Position numbers and translations under genes: made by a program. The notes under the pieces are model-generated. The model had not been told where the DNA came from, did no database searches, and saw nothing but the letters and a program-made list of their open reading frames with translations. Of a DNA stretch of 46,976 nucleotides, positions 6,254-12,627 are shown one piece after another. The stretch's first letter is position 1, and each line of letters opens with the position of its first letter. Source of the DNA: a bacterium D16-50 (GTDB lineage: Bacteria; Bacillota; Clostridia; Lachnospirales; Lachnospiraceae); assembly GCA_003612485.1 (NCBI GenBank), contig RAZA01000031.1, positions 1-46,976 on the forward strand, given 5' to 3'.

Positions 6254-7096
6254 TTAAAATACATACAATTCTTTTACTTTTTTGTTAATTTTCTCCATTG
6301 ACTCCTCGGACAAAGAAATACCAGCAAGTACACCCCTCAAGTTTCGTGGATCAAAAATACGCATTTTGCTTATGGTGGTTATTTGGTTTACTAAGGCGAT
6401 GCTTCCCTCTTTCATCTGAGATATTTCAAATCCGATTTTATCGAGGTAGTCTTTTTCATCAGCATTGTGGCTTTGCTTTTCCTCCCATGTTTTTTGGAGA
6501 GCCTCTGCAGTTTCAATATATTCAGATGCAATTTGCATTTTTTGTGAGTACTCGTTGCTATCTGTACATTCCGCCGCTTCTGACATTGACGCACGCGATA
6601 AATTAACAAATGCCGAGGCAATAGACAATATTTCTGCAATGGATTCCATTTCGGATCTTAGTGACTTGGATATAGTATCATATTTTAATTTTAGTAAGCG
6701 ATAGATTTCGTTTCCGAGATCAACGCTATTGCTGTGAACCGGTTTGTTTTCTTTGATTGAAGTAAGAGGAATGATGGTTAAAACGGGCGAGTTATGACTG
6801 TTTTTATTGTCTAACACAACTCCATAGTGAAGACCGCCGTATTCGCTCCCAATATTAAACCCAAAATTTAGCTTCACAATATTGCCTCTTTTATAGGCTA
6901 TGTTTTTTGTTGGATCAAATTTTTCTTCAAAATTGATAAATCTGACATAGTCTTTTATCCAATAAGAAATCAGATTGGCTTTTTTCAGATGTTTTTGTGA
7001 AGGATCATTTATATATAGTTCAAGAAGATTGTTGAGAGATCTTATTGCAGCCTTTTTGTTTTGTATCACATCTTCCTTTTCAAAGTCCTTTGACAT
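6254..7096 (-). CDS. MazF/PemK-like toxin-family protein with large helical insertion
   Basis: A 280-residue protein. Residues ~69-115 carry the MazF/PemK start pattern KRGNIVKLNFG, GGLHYGVVLDN and VLTIIPLTS. The end of the fold appears only at ~229-246 (KEGSIALVNQITTISK). Between them lies a ~110-residue, mostly helical, charged segment, and there is a ~65-residue helical N-terminal extension. Classical MazF mRNA interferases are ~110 residues. The ribosome site is AGAGGAATAATAGC. No antitoxin gene is adjacent, so it may act without one, be controlled in cis by its own extensions, or be a non-toxic relative. It sits in the AT-rich lysogeny region and is probably expressed in the lysogen. Confidence 0.75.
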   Translation of the reverse strand: MSKDFEKEDVIQNKKAAIRSLNNLLELYINDPSQKHLKKANLISYWIKDYVRFINFEEKFDPTKNIAYKRGNIVKLNFGFNIGSEYGGLHYGVVLDNKNSHNSPVLTIIPLTSIKENKPVHSNSVDLGNEIYRLLKLKYDTISKSLRSEMESIAEILSIASAFVNLSRASMSEAAECTDSNEYSQKMQIASEYIETAEALQKTWEEKQSHNADEKDYLDKIGFEISQMKEGSIALVNQITTISKMRIFDPRNLRGVLAGISLSEESMEKINKKVKELYVF

Positions 7097-7233
7097 GCTA
7101 TTATTCCTCTTTTTCTTTAGGTTTAATAAAACTCCGTAGCGGTTTAATCATTTATTTTATGGGACGAATAGGCTTATATAGTCGGTATATATGATATCAT
7201 TAATTTCTCGCTCTGCACCAGAACTTACGTTCA

Positions 7234-7259
7234 CCATTTTGCCAACATCGGCAAAATGG
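7234..7259. repeat. Perfect 10-bp inverted repeat
   Basis: CCATTTTGCC and GGCAAAATGG are separated by 6 bp. The repeat lies between two leftward genes, but no T-run follows on either strand, so it is either a weak terminator or a protein-binding site. Confidence 0.45.
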
Positions 7260-7314
7260 TCGGTTACAGAATTCCTGCTGTTTGTACAAGCTTCTACAGA
7301 TTATAGGGTAAACC

Positions 7315-7689
7315 TCAAGGCTTAGGCTGGCCGCAACTGCAAGTCCCAGTATAATAGGGATTGTTGTTTCCGCAGCTTGGGCATTTCCACCCATCAATTA
7401 ATGGCTCTTCCTCAGATTCTTCTGGCTCCTCTGCTGTTTCTTCCAGAGTATCCCCTATGATTTCTAAGGACTCTAAGATCTTTGAAATGCCAAGAAGCAC
7501 GGCGGAGAAGATAGCTGTTACAAATAGGCAGCCGATAAAATAGCCGAAGGTCATTGGCCAGTTTCGAGCATACGAAACGGAGTAACGCCCCTCAGTGAGC
7601 GATACGCCTAAATTTTTTGCAATGATGAAACTGCCAATGGAGCCAAGAGCGATTGTGGCATAGCCAAGGTACATACAGATTTTTTTCAT
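7315..7689 (-). CDS. Membrane protein with C-terminal zinc ribbon
   Basis: A 124-residue protein with two transmembrane segments (about 8-25 and 49-70), an acidic linker (EETAEEPEESEEEP) and a C-terminal CPSCGNNNPYYTGTCSCG zinc ribbon. The ribosome site is AAAGGGG. It lies between the MazF-like gene and the repressor, 25 bp downstream of the latter, and is probably in its operon. I do not know a function; lysogen-expressed membrane proteins at this place often alter host surface or exclude other phages, which is inference only. Confidence 0.75.
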   Translation of the reverse strand: MKKICMYLGYATIALGSIGSFIIAKNLGVSLTEGRYSVSYARNWPMTFGYFIGCLFVTAIFSAVLLGISKILESLEIIGDTLEETAEEPEESEEEPLIDGWKCPSCGNNNPYYTGTCSCGQPKP

Positions 7690-7714
7690 TTGTTTCCCCT
7701 TTCTTTTATGTAAA

Positions 7715-8335
7715 TTAAAATTTCCTTCTTAGTTCAACCACTTTGCCTATGATTTTGACGGGCTTTTCTATGATTTCCTGATTCGTGAAATCCATAGGCG
7801 CAAATGATGGATTGTTGGAGATCAGTTCTATCCCTCCTTTGTATTTTCGGAGGCGCTTGCAGGTGGCATCGGTGCCATTGACTGTAGCTATAACGATCTC
7901 TCCGCTCTCCGCATCATCCTGCCTGCGGACAATAACAACATCTCCGTCACAGATGTTCGGTATCATGCTGTCCCCGTGGATCTGCAGGCCGAAAAAGTCT
8001 CCAGTACGTGCCAGCTCCTCTGTGATCTCCTCAGTGTCAATGATGTTTTCGATGGCCTCGATCGGAATGCCTGCCGCTACTCGGCCAAGTACGTTGATGA
8101 CGACTCCTTTCCTTCTGCGGTCTTGGGGGGGATTTTCCCATCCCATTAGGTAGGCCACAGTAGTTTCTAATATGTTTGCAAATTCTACTACCTTACTTTG
8201 AACAATATCATTTGTACCAGTTTCTATTTTTGCAATAGATGATTTGTTCTTATACCCTAACTTGGATGCTAATTCTTCTTGGGTCATCCCTAGAGATTCG
8301 CGTTTTTCCTTAATGCGCTTTCCAATATCAGCCAT
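7715..8335 (-). CDS. CI/LexA-like phage repressor (XRE HTH plus S24 peptidase)
   Basis: A 206-residue lysogeny repressor. Residues 1-65 form an XRE helix-turn-helix (MTQEELASKLGYKNKSSIAKIE). The self-cleavage site is Ala88-Gly89 in GRVAAGIP. The peptidase dyad is Ser123 in HGDSMIPN and Lys160 in ATCKRL. RecA-stimulated autocleavage after DNA damage would induce the phage. The ATG at 8335 follows AGGTG; a GTG three codons upstream is less well placed. Its promoter faces left and diverges from the Cro-like gene across a region of TTTGAAATCA-like sites. Confidence 0.93.
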   Translation of the reverse strand: MADIGKRIKEKRESLGMTQEELASKLGYKNKSSIAKIETGTNDIVQSKVVEFANILETTVAYLMGWENPPQDRRRKGVVINVLGRVAAGIPIEAIENIIDTEEITEELARTGDFFGLQIHGDSMIPNICDGDVVIVRRQDDAESGEIVIATVNGTDATCKRLRKYKGGIELISNNPSFAPMDFTNQEIIEKPVKIIGKVVELRRKF

Positions 8336-8368
8336 ATGTATCACCTAAATCCTTATGTTATTATAATC

Positions 8369-8397
8369 AATATAGCATAGAGTTTCTTTGAAATCAA
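8369..8397 (-). promoter_or_regulatory. Leftward repressor-maintenance promoter
   Basis: On the minus strand TTGATT (8397-8392) and TATATT (8374-8369) are 17 bp apart. The -35 overlaps a TGATTTCAAAG sequence related to the 13-bp operator-like palindromes to the right. Confidence 0.65.
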
Positions 8398-8425
8398 TAA
8401 TTTTTGAATAAATGCAAAAAAATAG

Positions 8426-8454
8426 TTGACTTTGAATCAGCCCAGTGTTATATT
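8426..8454 (+). promoter_or_regulatory. Rightward early promoter
   Basis: TTGACT (8426-8431), 17 bp, TATATT (8449-8454). The palindrome at 8464-8476 covers the start-site region, where a bound repressor would block initiation. Confidence 0.7.
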
Positions 8455-8463
8455 GTATGCAGA

Positions 8464-8476
8464 TGATTTAAAATCA
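8464..8476. promoter_or_regulatory. Operator-like palindrome TGATTTAAAATCA, copy 1
   Basis: A perfect 13-bp palindrome just downstream of the rightward -10 box. An identical copy lies at 8709-8721. Related half-sites (TTTGAAATCA, TTTGAATCA) overlap both divergent promoters. Binding by the CI-like or Cro-like protein is inferred. Confidence 0.55.
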
Positions 8477-8496
8477 TCAAGAAGGGAGGGACTGAC

Positions 8497-8733
8497 TTGA
8501 CAGATTCGGAAGCTTTAAGGAGCCTGATAGAAGGTAAAGGGCTAAAAATGAAATTTGTGGCAGAGCATTTAGGGCTTTCAGCATATGGCTTTCAGCTTAA
8601 GGTGGATAATAGGCAAGAATTTAAAACCAGTGAAGTTACAGCACTTTGCGAATTGCTTGAAATAAATTCTCTACTGACAAAAGAAAAAATTTTTTTTGCA
8701 AAGAAGGATGATTTAAAATCACTTACAATATAG
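8497..8733 (+). CDS. Cro-like DNA-binding protein
   Basis: A 78-residue protein beginning with TTG, six bases after GGGAGGG. The body reads as a small helix-turn-helix: KGLKMKFVAEHLGLSAYGFQ followed by TSEVTALCELLEI, close to the Cro/DUF739 type in which the last helix pair sets the fold. It is the first gene of the rightward early transcript, directly opposite the CI-like gene, which is the classical Cro position. Its 3' end contains a second exact copy of the operator-like palindrome. Confidence 0.75.
   Translation: MTDSEALRSLIEGKGLKMKFVAEHLGLSAYGFQLKVDNRQEFKTSEVTALCELLEINSLLTKEKIFFAKKDDLKSLTI
8709..8721. promoter_or_regulatory. Operator-like palindrome TGATTTAAAATCA, copy 2
   Basis: Identical to the copy at 8464-8476, but inside the last codons of the Cro-like gene, 245 bp downstream. 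Two distant copies of the same site allow looping or a read-through block, as inference. Confidence 0.45.
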
Positions 8734-8751
8734 GATGCAAAAGAAAATGGT

Positions 8752-9159
8752 ATGGAGGTGAAAAAAATTATTAAAAATAGCGATAGACAAGGAAAACCGT
8801 ACAATGATGACATTCCGCTGCAGCATCAGATCAGGACATTGCGGGTGCTCCTTCTGGCATCCGTCATAGTGGGAGTCCTGAATACTATTCATCTTCAGAA
8901 TTTGTATTCGGATGTCCATTCCCATCATCGGACGTCGGCAGTTTTGGTTGGTCAGCTCCGGGAACAGTATCGTGAGATGACGGACATGGCCCAGCAGATA
9001 TTTGACGGTCATCAGGAGATGGCTCAGATGCTTCAGGAGATGTCTGAGTTTCGTCAAAAAGTTCTGGGATTTCTGCAGGAGATGCTGGAACATCCGAAGG
9101 ATATTCTGCAGTTGACTGAAGAGATTTATAATATTCTGATTGATTTTGAAATTCGATAA
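8752..9159 (+). CDS. Single-pass membrane protein with coiled-coil tail
   Basis: A 135-residue protein with one transmembrane segment (about 32-50, LLLASVIVGVLNTIHL) followed by a long amphipathic helical tail rich in Gln/Glu/Met. The start is uncertain. The ATG at 8752 lacks a good upstream ribosome site, while GGAGGTG inside its first codons could serve a later start. It follows the Cro-like gene on the early transcript. Its last 275 bp lie antisense to the 3' end of the leftward gene 8885-9895. The heptad-like order of the tail argues that this frame is coding. Its function is unknown. Confidence 0.55.
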   Translation: MEVKKIIKNSDRQGKPYNDDIPLQHQIRTLRVLLLASVIVGVLNTIHLQNLYSDVHSHHRTSAVLVGQLREQYREMTDMAQQIFDGHQEMAQMLQEMSEFRQKVLGFLQEMLEHPKDILQLTEEIYNILIDFEIR

Positions 9160-9895
9160 GAATATTTTCAAGAATCTCTTTTTGCTCCATGTCATATTGC
9201 AGTTGTTGTTCCATGATACGAAGTTCGTCTTCTTTTAACTGTAGCTCTTTTTCTCTCAGCTGAAGTTCCTCTATGTGGCGCTTCTGGGAGTCGATGGAGT
9301 CGACTTTATGGAGATAGAGAGTAAGAAGTGTTGACAGTATAAAAGTTAAAACAGGAATCAGTGCAGACATAATAAAATTGGCCGTTGTTATTTTCCCCTT
9401 TGTGACTTTTGGTGGGGTATCATCTGAACAATTAGCAGATTCCAATATAGCATTTATTGAATTGCAATCCTCATCGGTAAGTTCAATGAAATTATCCTGA
9501 GAGTTTTCATTCCTCAGAAAATCGAAATTAAAATCTATGGAATGAAGGGCATCAACTAAAGAACTGGCCATAGGAGATATTTTGCTAATCATTTCATTGC
9601 AATAGTCAGAAAGGCGGCACAATTGATTTAAAGAAGAGACAGCATCAGGATTTATGGTTAGTGTATTGATTTTTGAAAATGAGTCTTGCAATAGTTTGCT
9701 AAAGTACGTTGTTCGTTCTGTAAATTGGCTGGATGAACATAACTCTGTGGATAGGCCTGAACAAGCCTGCACGAATTTCTCTACAGTCTTGTTGAAATCA
9801 GAAGATAGTTTGATTTGTCCCAAAGTCGTCTTAGCTAAAGGTGATATCGAATTTAATAATGCTTCAGCAGCGTTTATGTAATTGTTTTTATCCAT
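8885..9895 (-). CDS. Membrane-anchored coiled-coil protein, lysogenic strand
   Basis: A 336-residue protein of unknown function. The N-terminal ~200 residues are soluble and helical. A transmembrane segment spans about 207-230 (NFIMSALIPVLTFILSTLL). It is followed by a charged coiled coil (~235-290, EELQLREKELQLKEDELR) and a Pro/Ser/Asp-rich tail. The ATG at 9895 follows AGAAGGAGAACTCTC. It is AT-rich and on the strand of the repressor, so it is likely a lysogen-expressed cargo gene. Superinfection exclusion or abortive infection is possible but unproven. The tail region is antisense to the gene at 8752-9159. Confidence 0.65.
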   Translation of the reverse strand: MDKNNYINAAEALLNSISPLAKTTLGQIKLSSDFNKTVEKFVQACSGLSTELCSSSQFTERTTYFSKLLQDSFSKINTLTINPDAVSSLNQLCRLSDYCNEMISKISPMASSLVDALHSIDFNFDFLRNENSQDNFIELTDEDCNSINAILESANCSDDTPPKVTKGKITTANFIMSALIPVLTFILSTLLTLYLHKVDSIDSQKRHIEELQLREKELQLKEDELRIMEQQLQYDMEQKEILENILIEFQNQSEYYKSLQSTAEYPSDVPASPAEIPELFDETQTSPEASEPSPDDRQISAGPCPSSHDTVPGADQPKLPTSDDGNGHPNTNSEDE

Positions 9896-10069
9896 GAGAG
9901 TTCTCCTTCTAAAAGAATAATTGATTCGCCATAGGAATGCTGTTGAAAGGATTATAACAGAATTAGAGTCAAAAAAGCAAGCATATTGTCCAGTATATTG
10001 TAGTTGGCAGGGATGCAAAAATTATCATACTAGAAAAAGGGCGACAACACTGAAAGGAGCGGTTGAAAA

Positions 10070-10267
10070 ATGGAGGATTTAAAGAAAAGATTAGAGGAGA
10101 TTACAAGAAAGTATGCGGAATGTGTTGACAAAATGCTTGACGCAGAGCTTAACAAGGAAAGCCTGACGGCAGAAGAAGTTGAGGTCATTGGAAGCGGCTT
10201 TTCCCTGCTGAACCATGCGATGGTGACAATCGAAAGGATCAGCCGCCTGCAGAAAGCGGACAGCTGA
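10070..10267 (+). CDS. Small helical phage protein
   Basis: A 65-residue charged protein (start MEDLKKRLEEIT) with a good AAGGAGCGG ribosome site. It is predicted to be almost all helix. It is the first gene of the rightward early block after the lysogeny cargo. I do not recognise it. Confidence 0.6.
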   Translation: MEDLKKRLEEITRKYAECVDKMLDAELNKESLTAEEVEVIGSGFSLLNHAMVTIERISRLQKADS

Positions 10268-10275
10268 CCCTGAGA

Positions 10276-10497
10276 CTAGAAGCGTTCCCATTCAGACAGA
10301 TCAGTTGGTGCGTCTGGAACTTGTCCGTCAAGCCGGTCCCAGTCATAGCACCCTGTATAATGCATATAAACATTGTCGGCTTCTGCCTGCGGGGTATCAC
10401 ACGCTTCCCAGACTGTACCATCGTAAACTAATCCGTACAATCCGTTCGGAAGCCGTTTTATAAATAACGTACCTATGGGGCTTTCATATTTCCACAT
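10276..10497 (-). CDS. Small prophage protein with conserved MWKYESPIGT start
   Basis: A 73-residue protein, rich in aromatic residues and acidic at the C-terminus (YNGLV-type beta segments, then WERF). The opening MWKYESPIGTLFIKRLPNG looks like a small recurrent prophage protein of Lachnospiraceae, from memory. The ATG at 10497 follows GAAGGAG. It is transcribed leftward from a promoter inside the duplicated region 10505-10614 and converges with the gene before it. Its function is unknown. Confidence 0.65.
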   Translation of the reverse strand: MWKYESPIGTLFIKRLPNGLYGLVYDGTVWEACDTPQAEADNVYMHYTGCYDWDRLDGQVPDAPTDLSEWERF

Positions 10498-10504
10498 GTT
10501 TTTC

Positions 10505-10614
10505 TCCTTCTTTCGTACTCGGCCATGGCCGTGGCCTATATGTTCAGTATAAGGGGGAGGGGAGGGGACGGGAGTGCAAGATGGTTGGGTGATAAAGGAG
10601 GCTTCTGGTGACAG
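10505..10614. repeat. Duplicated divergent promoter region, copy 1
   Basis: About 110 bp here and at 11570-11677 are roughly 80-85% alike by eye. Both contain GGCCATGGC, CAGTATAA, GGGGACGGGA and GCAAGATGGTTGGGTGATAAA. Both sit between a leftward and a rightward small gene. On the minus strand the promoter is TTGCAC (10579-10574) and TATACT (10551-10546) with a 22-bp spacer, against 17 bp in copy 2. Confidence 0.75.
10553..10572 (+). other. Candidate G-quadruplex in a promoter spacer
   Basis: Four G runs of 5, 4, 4 and 3 separated by 1-2 bases lie between the -35 and -10 boxes of the leftward promoter. Copy 2 of the module is shorter by one GGGGA-like unit and loses this pattern. Confidence 0.5.
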
Positions 10615-10642
10615 TTTCACAAAGAAAGGGGGTGGGGCAAGC

Positions 10643-10837
10643 ATGAGCGAACTGTGTCACAAGAAAAAATATGAATTTCGAGTAGCTGGCGGTTCCGTAG
10701 CAGAAATTGAGATTGAGGCCAAGATCAAAGATGTGAGCAAAAATGACTTGGAAGACATTCTCCACGAAGTGGCGACTTGTACACATAACTTTTACCTCAG
10801 CCTCGACAGAGAGATTGCAGATGTCGATCAGAAATAA
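10643..10837 (+). CDS. Small phage protein
   Basis: A 64-residue protein (MSELCHKKKYEFRVAGGS) with alternating polar and hydrophobic residues, then a helix with CTHNFYLSLDRE. The ATG at 10643 follows GGGGGTGGGG. Its stop overlaps by 10 bp the 3' end of a decayed leftward gene. It is expressed from the rightward side of the duplicated module. Function is not known. Confidence 0.6.
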   Translation: MSELCHKKKYEFRVAGGSVAEIEIEAKIKDVSKNDLEDILHEVATCTHNFYLSLDREIADVDQK

Positions 10838-11130
10838 GCCTTGATGGTGCTGGGCTCGCCGTTGTATTCATCGGTATCGGCGAAGCTGACGGCATAGGAT
10901 TTCCCGTTTTGGGACTTGATCAAATCACCTGCAGAAATGTCTGTCCCATATAGGAATGCAATGTGTTTTCCGTCTTCGTCTGAATTGGAGAGTCCCTCGG
11001 TCTTTGTGACGAGTTTGCCAGAACGATAGATGGAATAAGATCAGTCGGGGAAATCGTTTAAATACTCTTCAGGATGGTTTTGCCTATCGTATTCGGTTAT
11101 AGCGATTACATATTGTGATGTGAGGAGAAT
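10828..11130 (-). pseudogene. Decayed small phage gene with in-frame stop
   Basis: The minus strand reads ITEYDRQNHPEEYLNDFPD, then an in-frame TGA (11043-11041), then SYSIYRSGKLVTKTEGLSN and on to STIKAYF with a normal stop at 10828. Both halves look like one natural polypeptide of about 95 residues. The upstream end has no ATG, GTG or TTG before an in-frame TAA (11133-11131). Loss of the start plus a nonsense codon makes it a pseudogene. A sequencing error at the TGA would not restore the start. Confidence 0.65.
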
Positions 11131-11137
11131 TTAGATT

Positions 11138-11347
11138 ATGGAATTTAAAGAATTTTACACATGCCCGGGCTGCGGCAGGGCGATCAGTGGTGAGAAGAAA
11201 GAGTTTTTTGTATGCCCAGACTGTGGAAGGGCCTTATGCCAGAAAAAGGACTTGAAGCAGTTTGATGACAATTTTTGTGGGCATTGTGGACATGAATTGG
11301 CCAGTGCCAAAAAAGAAGCGTTGGCGCTGGCCGGGGAAGATCGCTAA
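11138..11347 (+). CDS. Double zinc-ribbon protein
   Basis: A 69-residue protein with cysteine pairs CPGCG, CPDCG and CGHCGH, forming one or two zinc ribbons around a charged middle. The start follows TGAGGAGAATTTAGATT. Its stop overlaps the convergent leftward zinc-ribbon gene by 4 bp. Small zinc ribbons in phage early regions may bind nucleic acid or host proteins; no specific role can be read here. Confidence 0.65.
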   Translation: MEFKEFYTCPGCGRAISGEKKEFFVCPDCGRALCQKKDLKQFDDNFCGHCGHELASAKKEALALAGEDR

Positions 11348-11556
11348 CACAAATCTTCGATTTTCTTCCAATAAGTGGTGGGAGCGCCGCATTTACCACA
11401 GTACTTTTGCTCCGGATCGGGCAGAATCACGTGGTATGCCCTGCAGTCTGGATTGCTGCAGTGATTGTTGGAGGGACTTGGCTTGGAGATCCCGCATTTA
11501 ACGCAGAAGGAATCGTCCTCGGCGTTTTGCGCATTACACTTGACACAATACCACAT
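11344..11556 (-). CDS. Zinc-ribbon protein, leftward
   Basis: A 70-residue protein with four knuckles, CVKCNAQN, CVKCGIS, CSNPDCRAYH and CGKCGAP, so probably two zinc sites. The start MWYCVKC at 11556 follows AGGAGGCG at a somewhat long distance. It is read from the minus-strand promoter of duplicated-module copy 2, TTGCAT (11641-11636) and TATACT (11618-11613) with a 17-bp spacer. Confidence 0.65.
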   Translation of the reverse strand: MWYCVKCNAQNAEDDSFCVKCGISKPSPSNNHCSNPDCRAYHVILPDPEQKYCGKCGAPTTYWKKIEDLC

Positions 11557-11569
11557 ATGTCTGTTTCGC

Positions 11570-11677
11570 CTCCTTTCTTCGGTACTTGGCCATGGCGGTG
11601 GCCTGCATATCCAGTATAAAGGAGAGGGGACGGGAATGCAAGATGGTTGGGTGATAAAACTGGCTTCTGGTGACGGA
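11570..11677. repeat. Duplicated divergent promoter region, copy 2
   Basis: Partner of 10505-10614. Here the leftward promoter has the ideal 17-bp spacer. Small unlike genes flank each copy, so the regulatory DNA was duplicated without the genes. Confidence 0.75.
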
Positions 11678-11704
11678 CAGAGAAGTGGAGGAGGTGAGGA
11701 AATT

Positions 11705-11917
11705 ATGAAGGAATACGAAAACCGCAGATACGATGCGGAAATCAGGGCCAACGAAGGCGAAAAGAGGATCTGGATGTCGGTATGCCTGCAGAACATCGGG
11801 AAGGAAAAATCGGATCAGATCATCTGTGAGCTGGAGAAGGAAAAGGAGCGCATGAAGAAGATCCTTGCCGGTGATGAGCCCGATAAGGATGTGGATCAGC
11901 TGCGGACCGGGATGTAA
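11705..11917 (+). CDS. Small charged helical phage protein
   Basis: A 70-residue protein, helical and highly charged (KEKSDQIICELEKEKERMKK). The ATG at 11705 follows GGAGGAGGTGAGG. It is read rightward from copy 2 of the duplicated module. Not recognised. Confidence 0.55.
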   Translation: MKEYENRRYDAEIRANEGEKRIWMSVCLQNIGKEKSDQIICELEKEKERMKKILAGDEPDKDVDQLRTGM

Positions 11918-12121
11918 GTTGCACTGGAACAGTAGATGATCTGTCGGGCAGTAAGGAGCCCTGCTCTGCATGTGATGCGAAAGCGCCATGTCCCCCCTTT
12001 ATTGCGAAAGCACATAGTGGTGTACGGCTTCGCCATAAGCCATGCACCACACGGAGGGCGGGGAGAAATGCTGTCGCCTGCGGGGCTTACACGGTTTGGA
12101 TATGGACGGAAAGGGACTGAG

Positions 12122-12313
12122 ATGAGGAAGAATCTGAAGGAGGCCCGCCGGAGGGCGGGCCTGACACAGCAGCAGATGGCGGACCAGCTGGAGATCAGTC
12201 TGCGCTATTACCAGAACATTGAAGCAGGAGATAGAACTGGGGATTTTATCTTGTGGGATGAGCTTGAAGACATCACTGGTATTCATCAAAGGATATTGCG
12301 TGAGATTTCATGA
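12122..12313 (+). CDS. XRE-family helix-turn-helix regulator
   Basis: A 63-residue protein that is nearly all HTH: KNLKEARRRAGLTQQQMADQ followed by SLRYYQNIEAG. It is short, lacking the last helix of most XRE domains. The start at 12122 has only a weak GGAAAGGG site. Its 3' end overlaps the convergent XRE gene by 41 bp. Likely a regulator of the early region. Confidence 0.65.
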   Translation: MRKNLKEARRRAGLTQQQMADQLEISLRYYQNIEAGDRTGDFILWDELEDITGIHQRILREIS

Positions 12314-12509
12314 ATTCGTCACGCCCAAGAAGATAGTCCAGAGATACATCCAAAATGTCCGCAAGGCGTACAAGCAGGTCATAGCAGGGAGTGCGGGTTC
12401 CTGTCTCATAGCATTGATATGAACGCAGCGCAATGTCAACAGAATCGGCCAGCTTCTGTTGAGTATAACCACGCTTCATGCGCATTTCACGAAGTCGTTT
12501 GTTAAACAT
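12273..12509 (-). CDS. XRE-family repressor-like regulator, leftward
   Basis: A 78-residue protein with a clear HTH (MKRGYTQQKLADSVDIALRS) and the usual C-terminal ADILDVSLDYLLGR helix. The ATG at 12509 follows AGGAGG at 5 bp. It faces a rightward promoter flanked by two GTGC-N5-GCAC sites, the arrangement of an autoregulating repressor. The phage thus has a second switch in addition to CI/Cro. Confidence 0.8.
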   Translation of the reverse strand: MFNKRLREMRMKRGYTQQKLADSVDIALRSYQCYETGTRTPCYDLLVRLADILDVSLDYLLGRDEFMKSHAISFDEYQ

Positions 12510-12528
12510 AATATCCTCCTCGAAATAC

Positions 12529-12541
12529 GTGCATAACGCAC
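12529..12541. promoter_or_regulatory. Operator-like site GTGC-N5-GCAC, left copy
   Basis: GTGCATAACGCAC is an inverted repeat 10 bp left of the rightward -35 box. A second site with the same arms and spacing lies at 12596-12608. It is probably bound by the leftward XRE protein. Confidence 0.5.
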
Positions 12542-12551
12542 TTAAAAACAC

Positions 12552-12580
12552 TTGACTGCGTACAAATTGTACTGTATATT
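12552..12580 (+). promoter_or_regulatory. Rightward early promoter with palindromic spacer
   Basis: TTGACT (12552-12557), 17 bp, TATATT (12575-12580). The spacer contains the perfect palindrome GTACAAATTGTAC (12560-12572), a possible third binding site. It drives the gene at 12628 and probably the whole early operon. Confidence 0.7.
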
Positions 12581-12595
12581 ATAAGAAAGCAGAAG

Positions 12596-12608
12596 GTGCG
12601 AAATGCAC
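12596..12608. promoter_or_regulatory. Operator-like site GTGC-N5-GCAC, right copy
   Basis: GTGCGAAATGCAC lies 15 bp after the -10 box and covers the early transcribed region. It pairs with the site at 12529-12541, 67 bp centre to centre. Confidence 0.5.
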
Positions 12609-12627
12609 GTAAAAAGGAGGAGCATTT

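Noticed and set aside
7200..7397. A 65-codon minus-strand ORF overlapping the zinc-ribbon membrane gene
   Set aside because: It covers that gene's 3' end in another frame and lacks a start signal.
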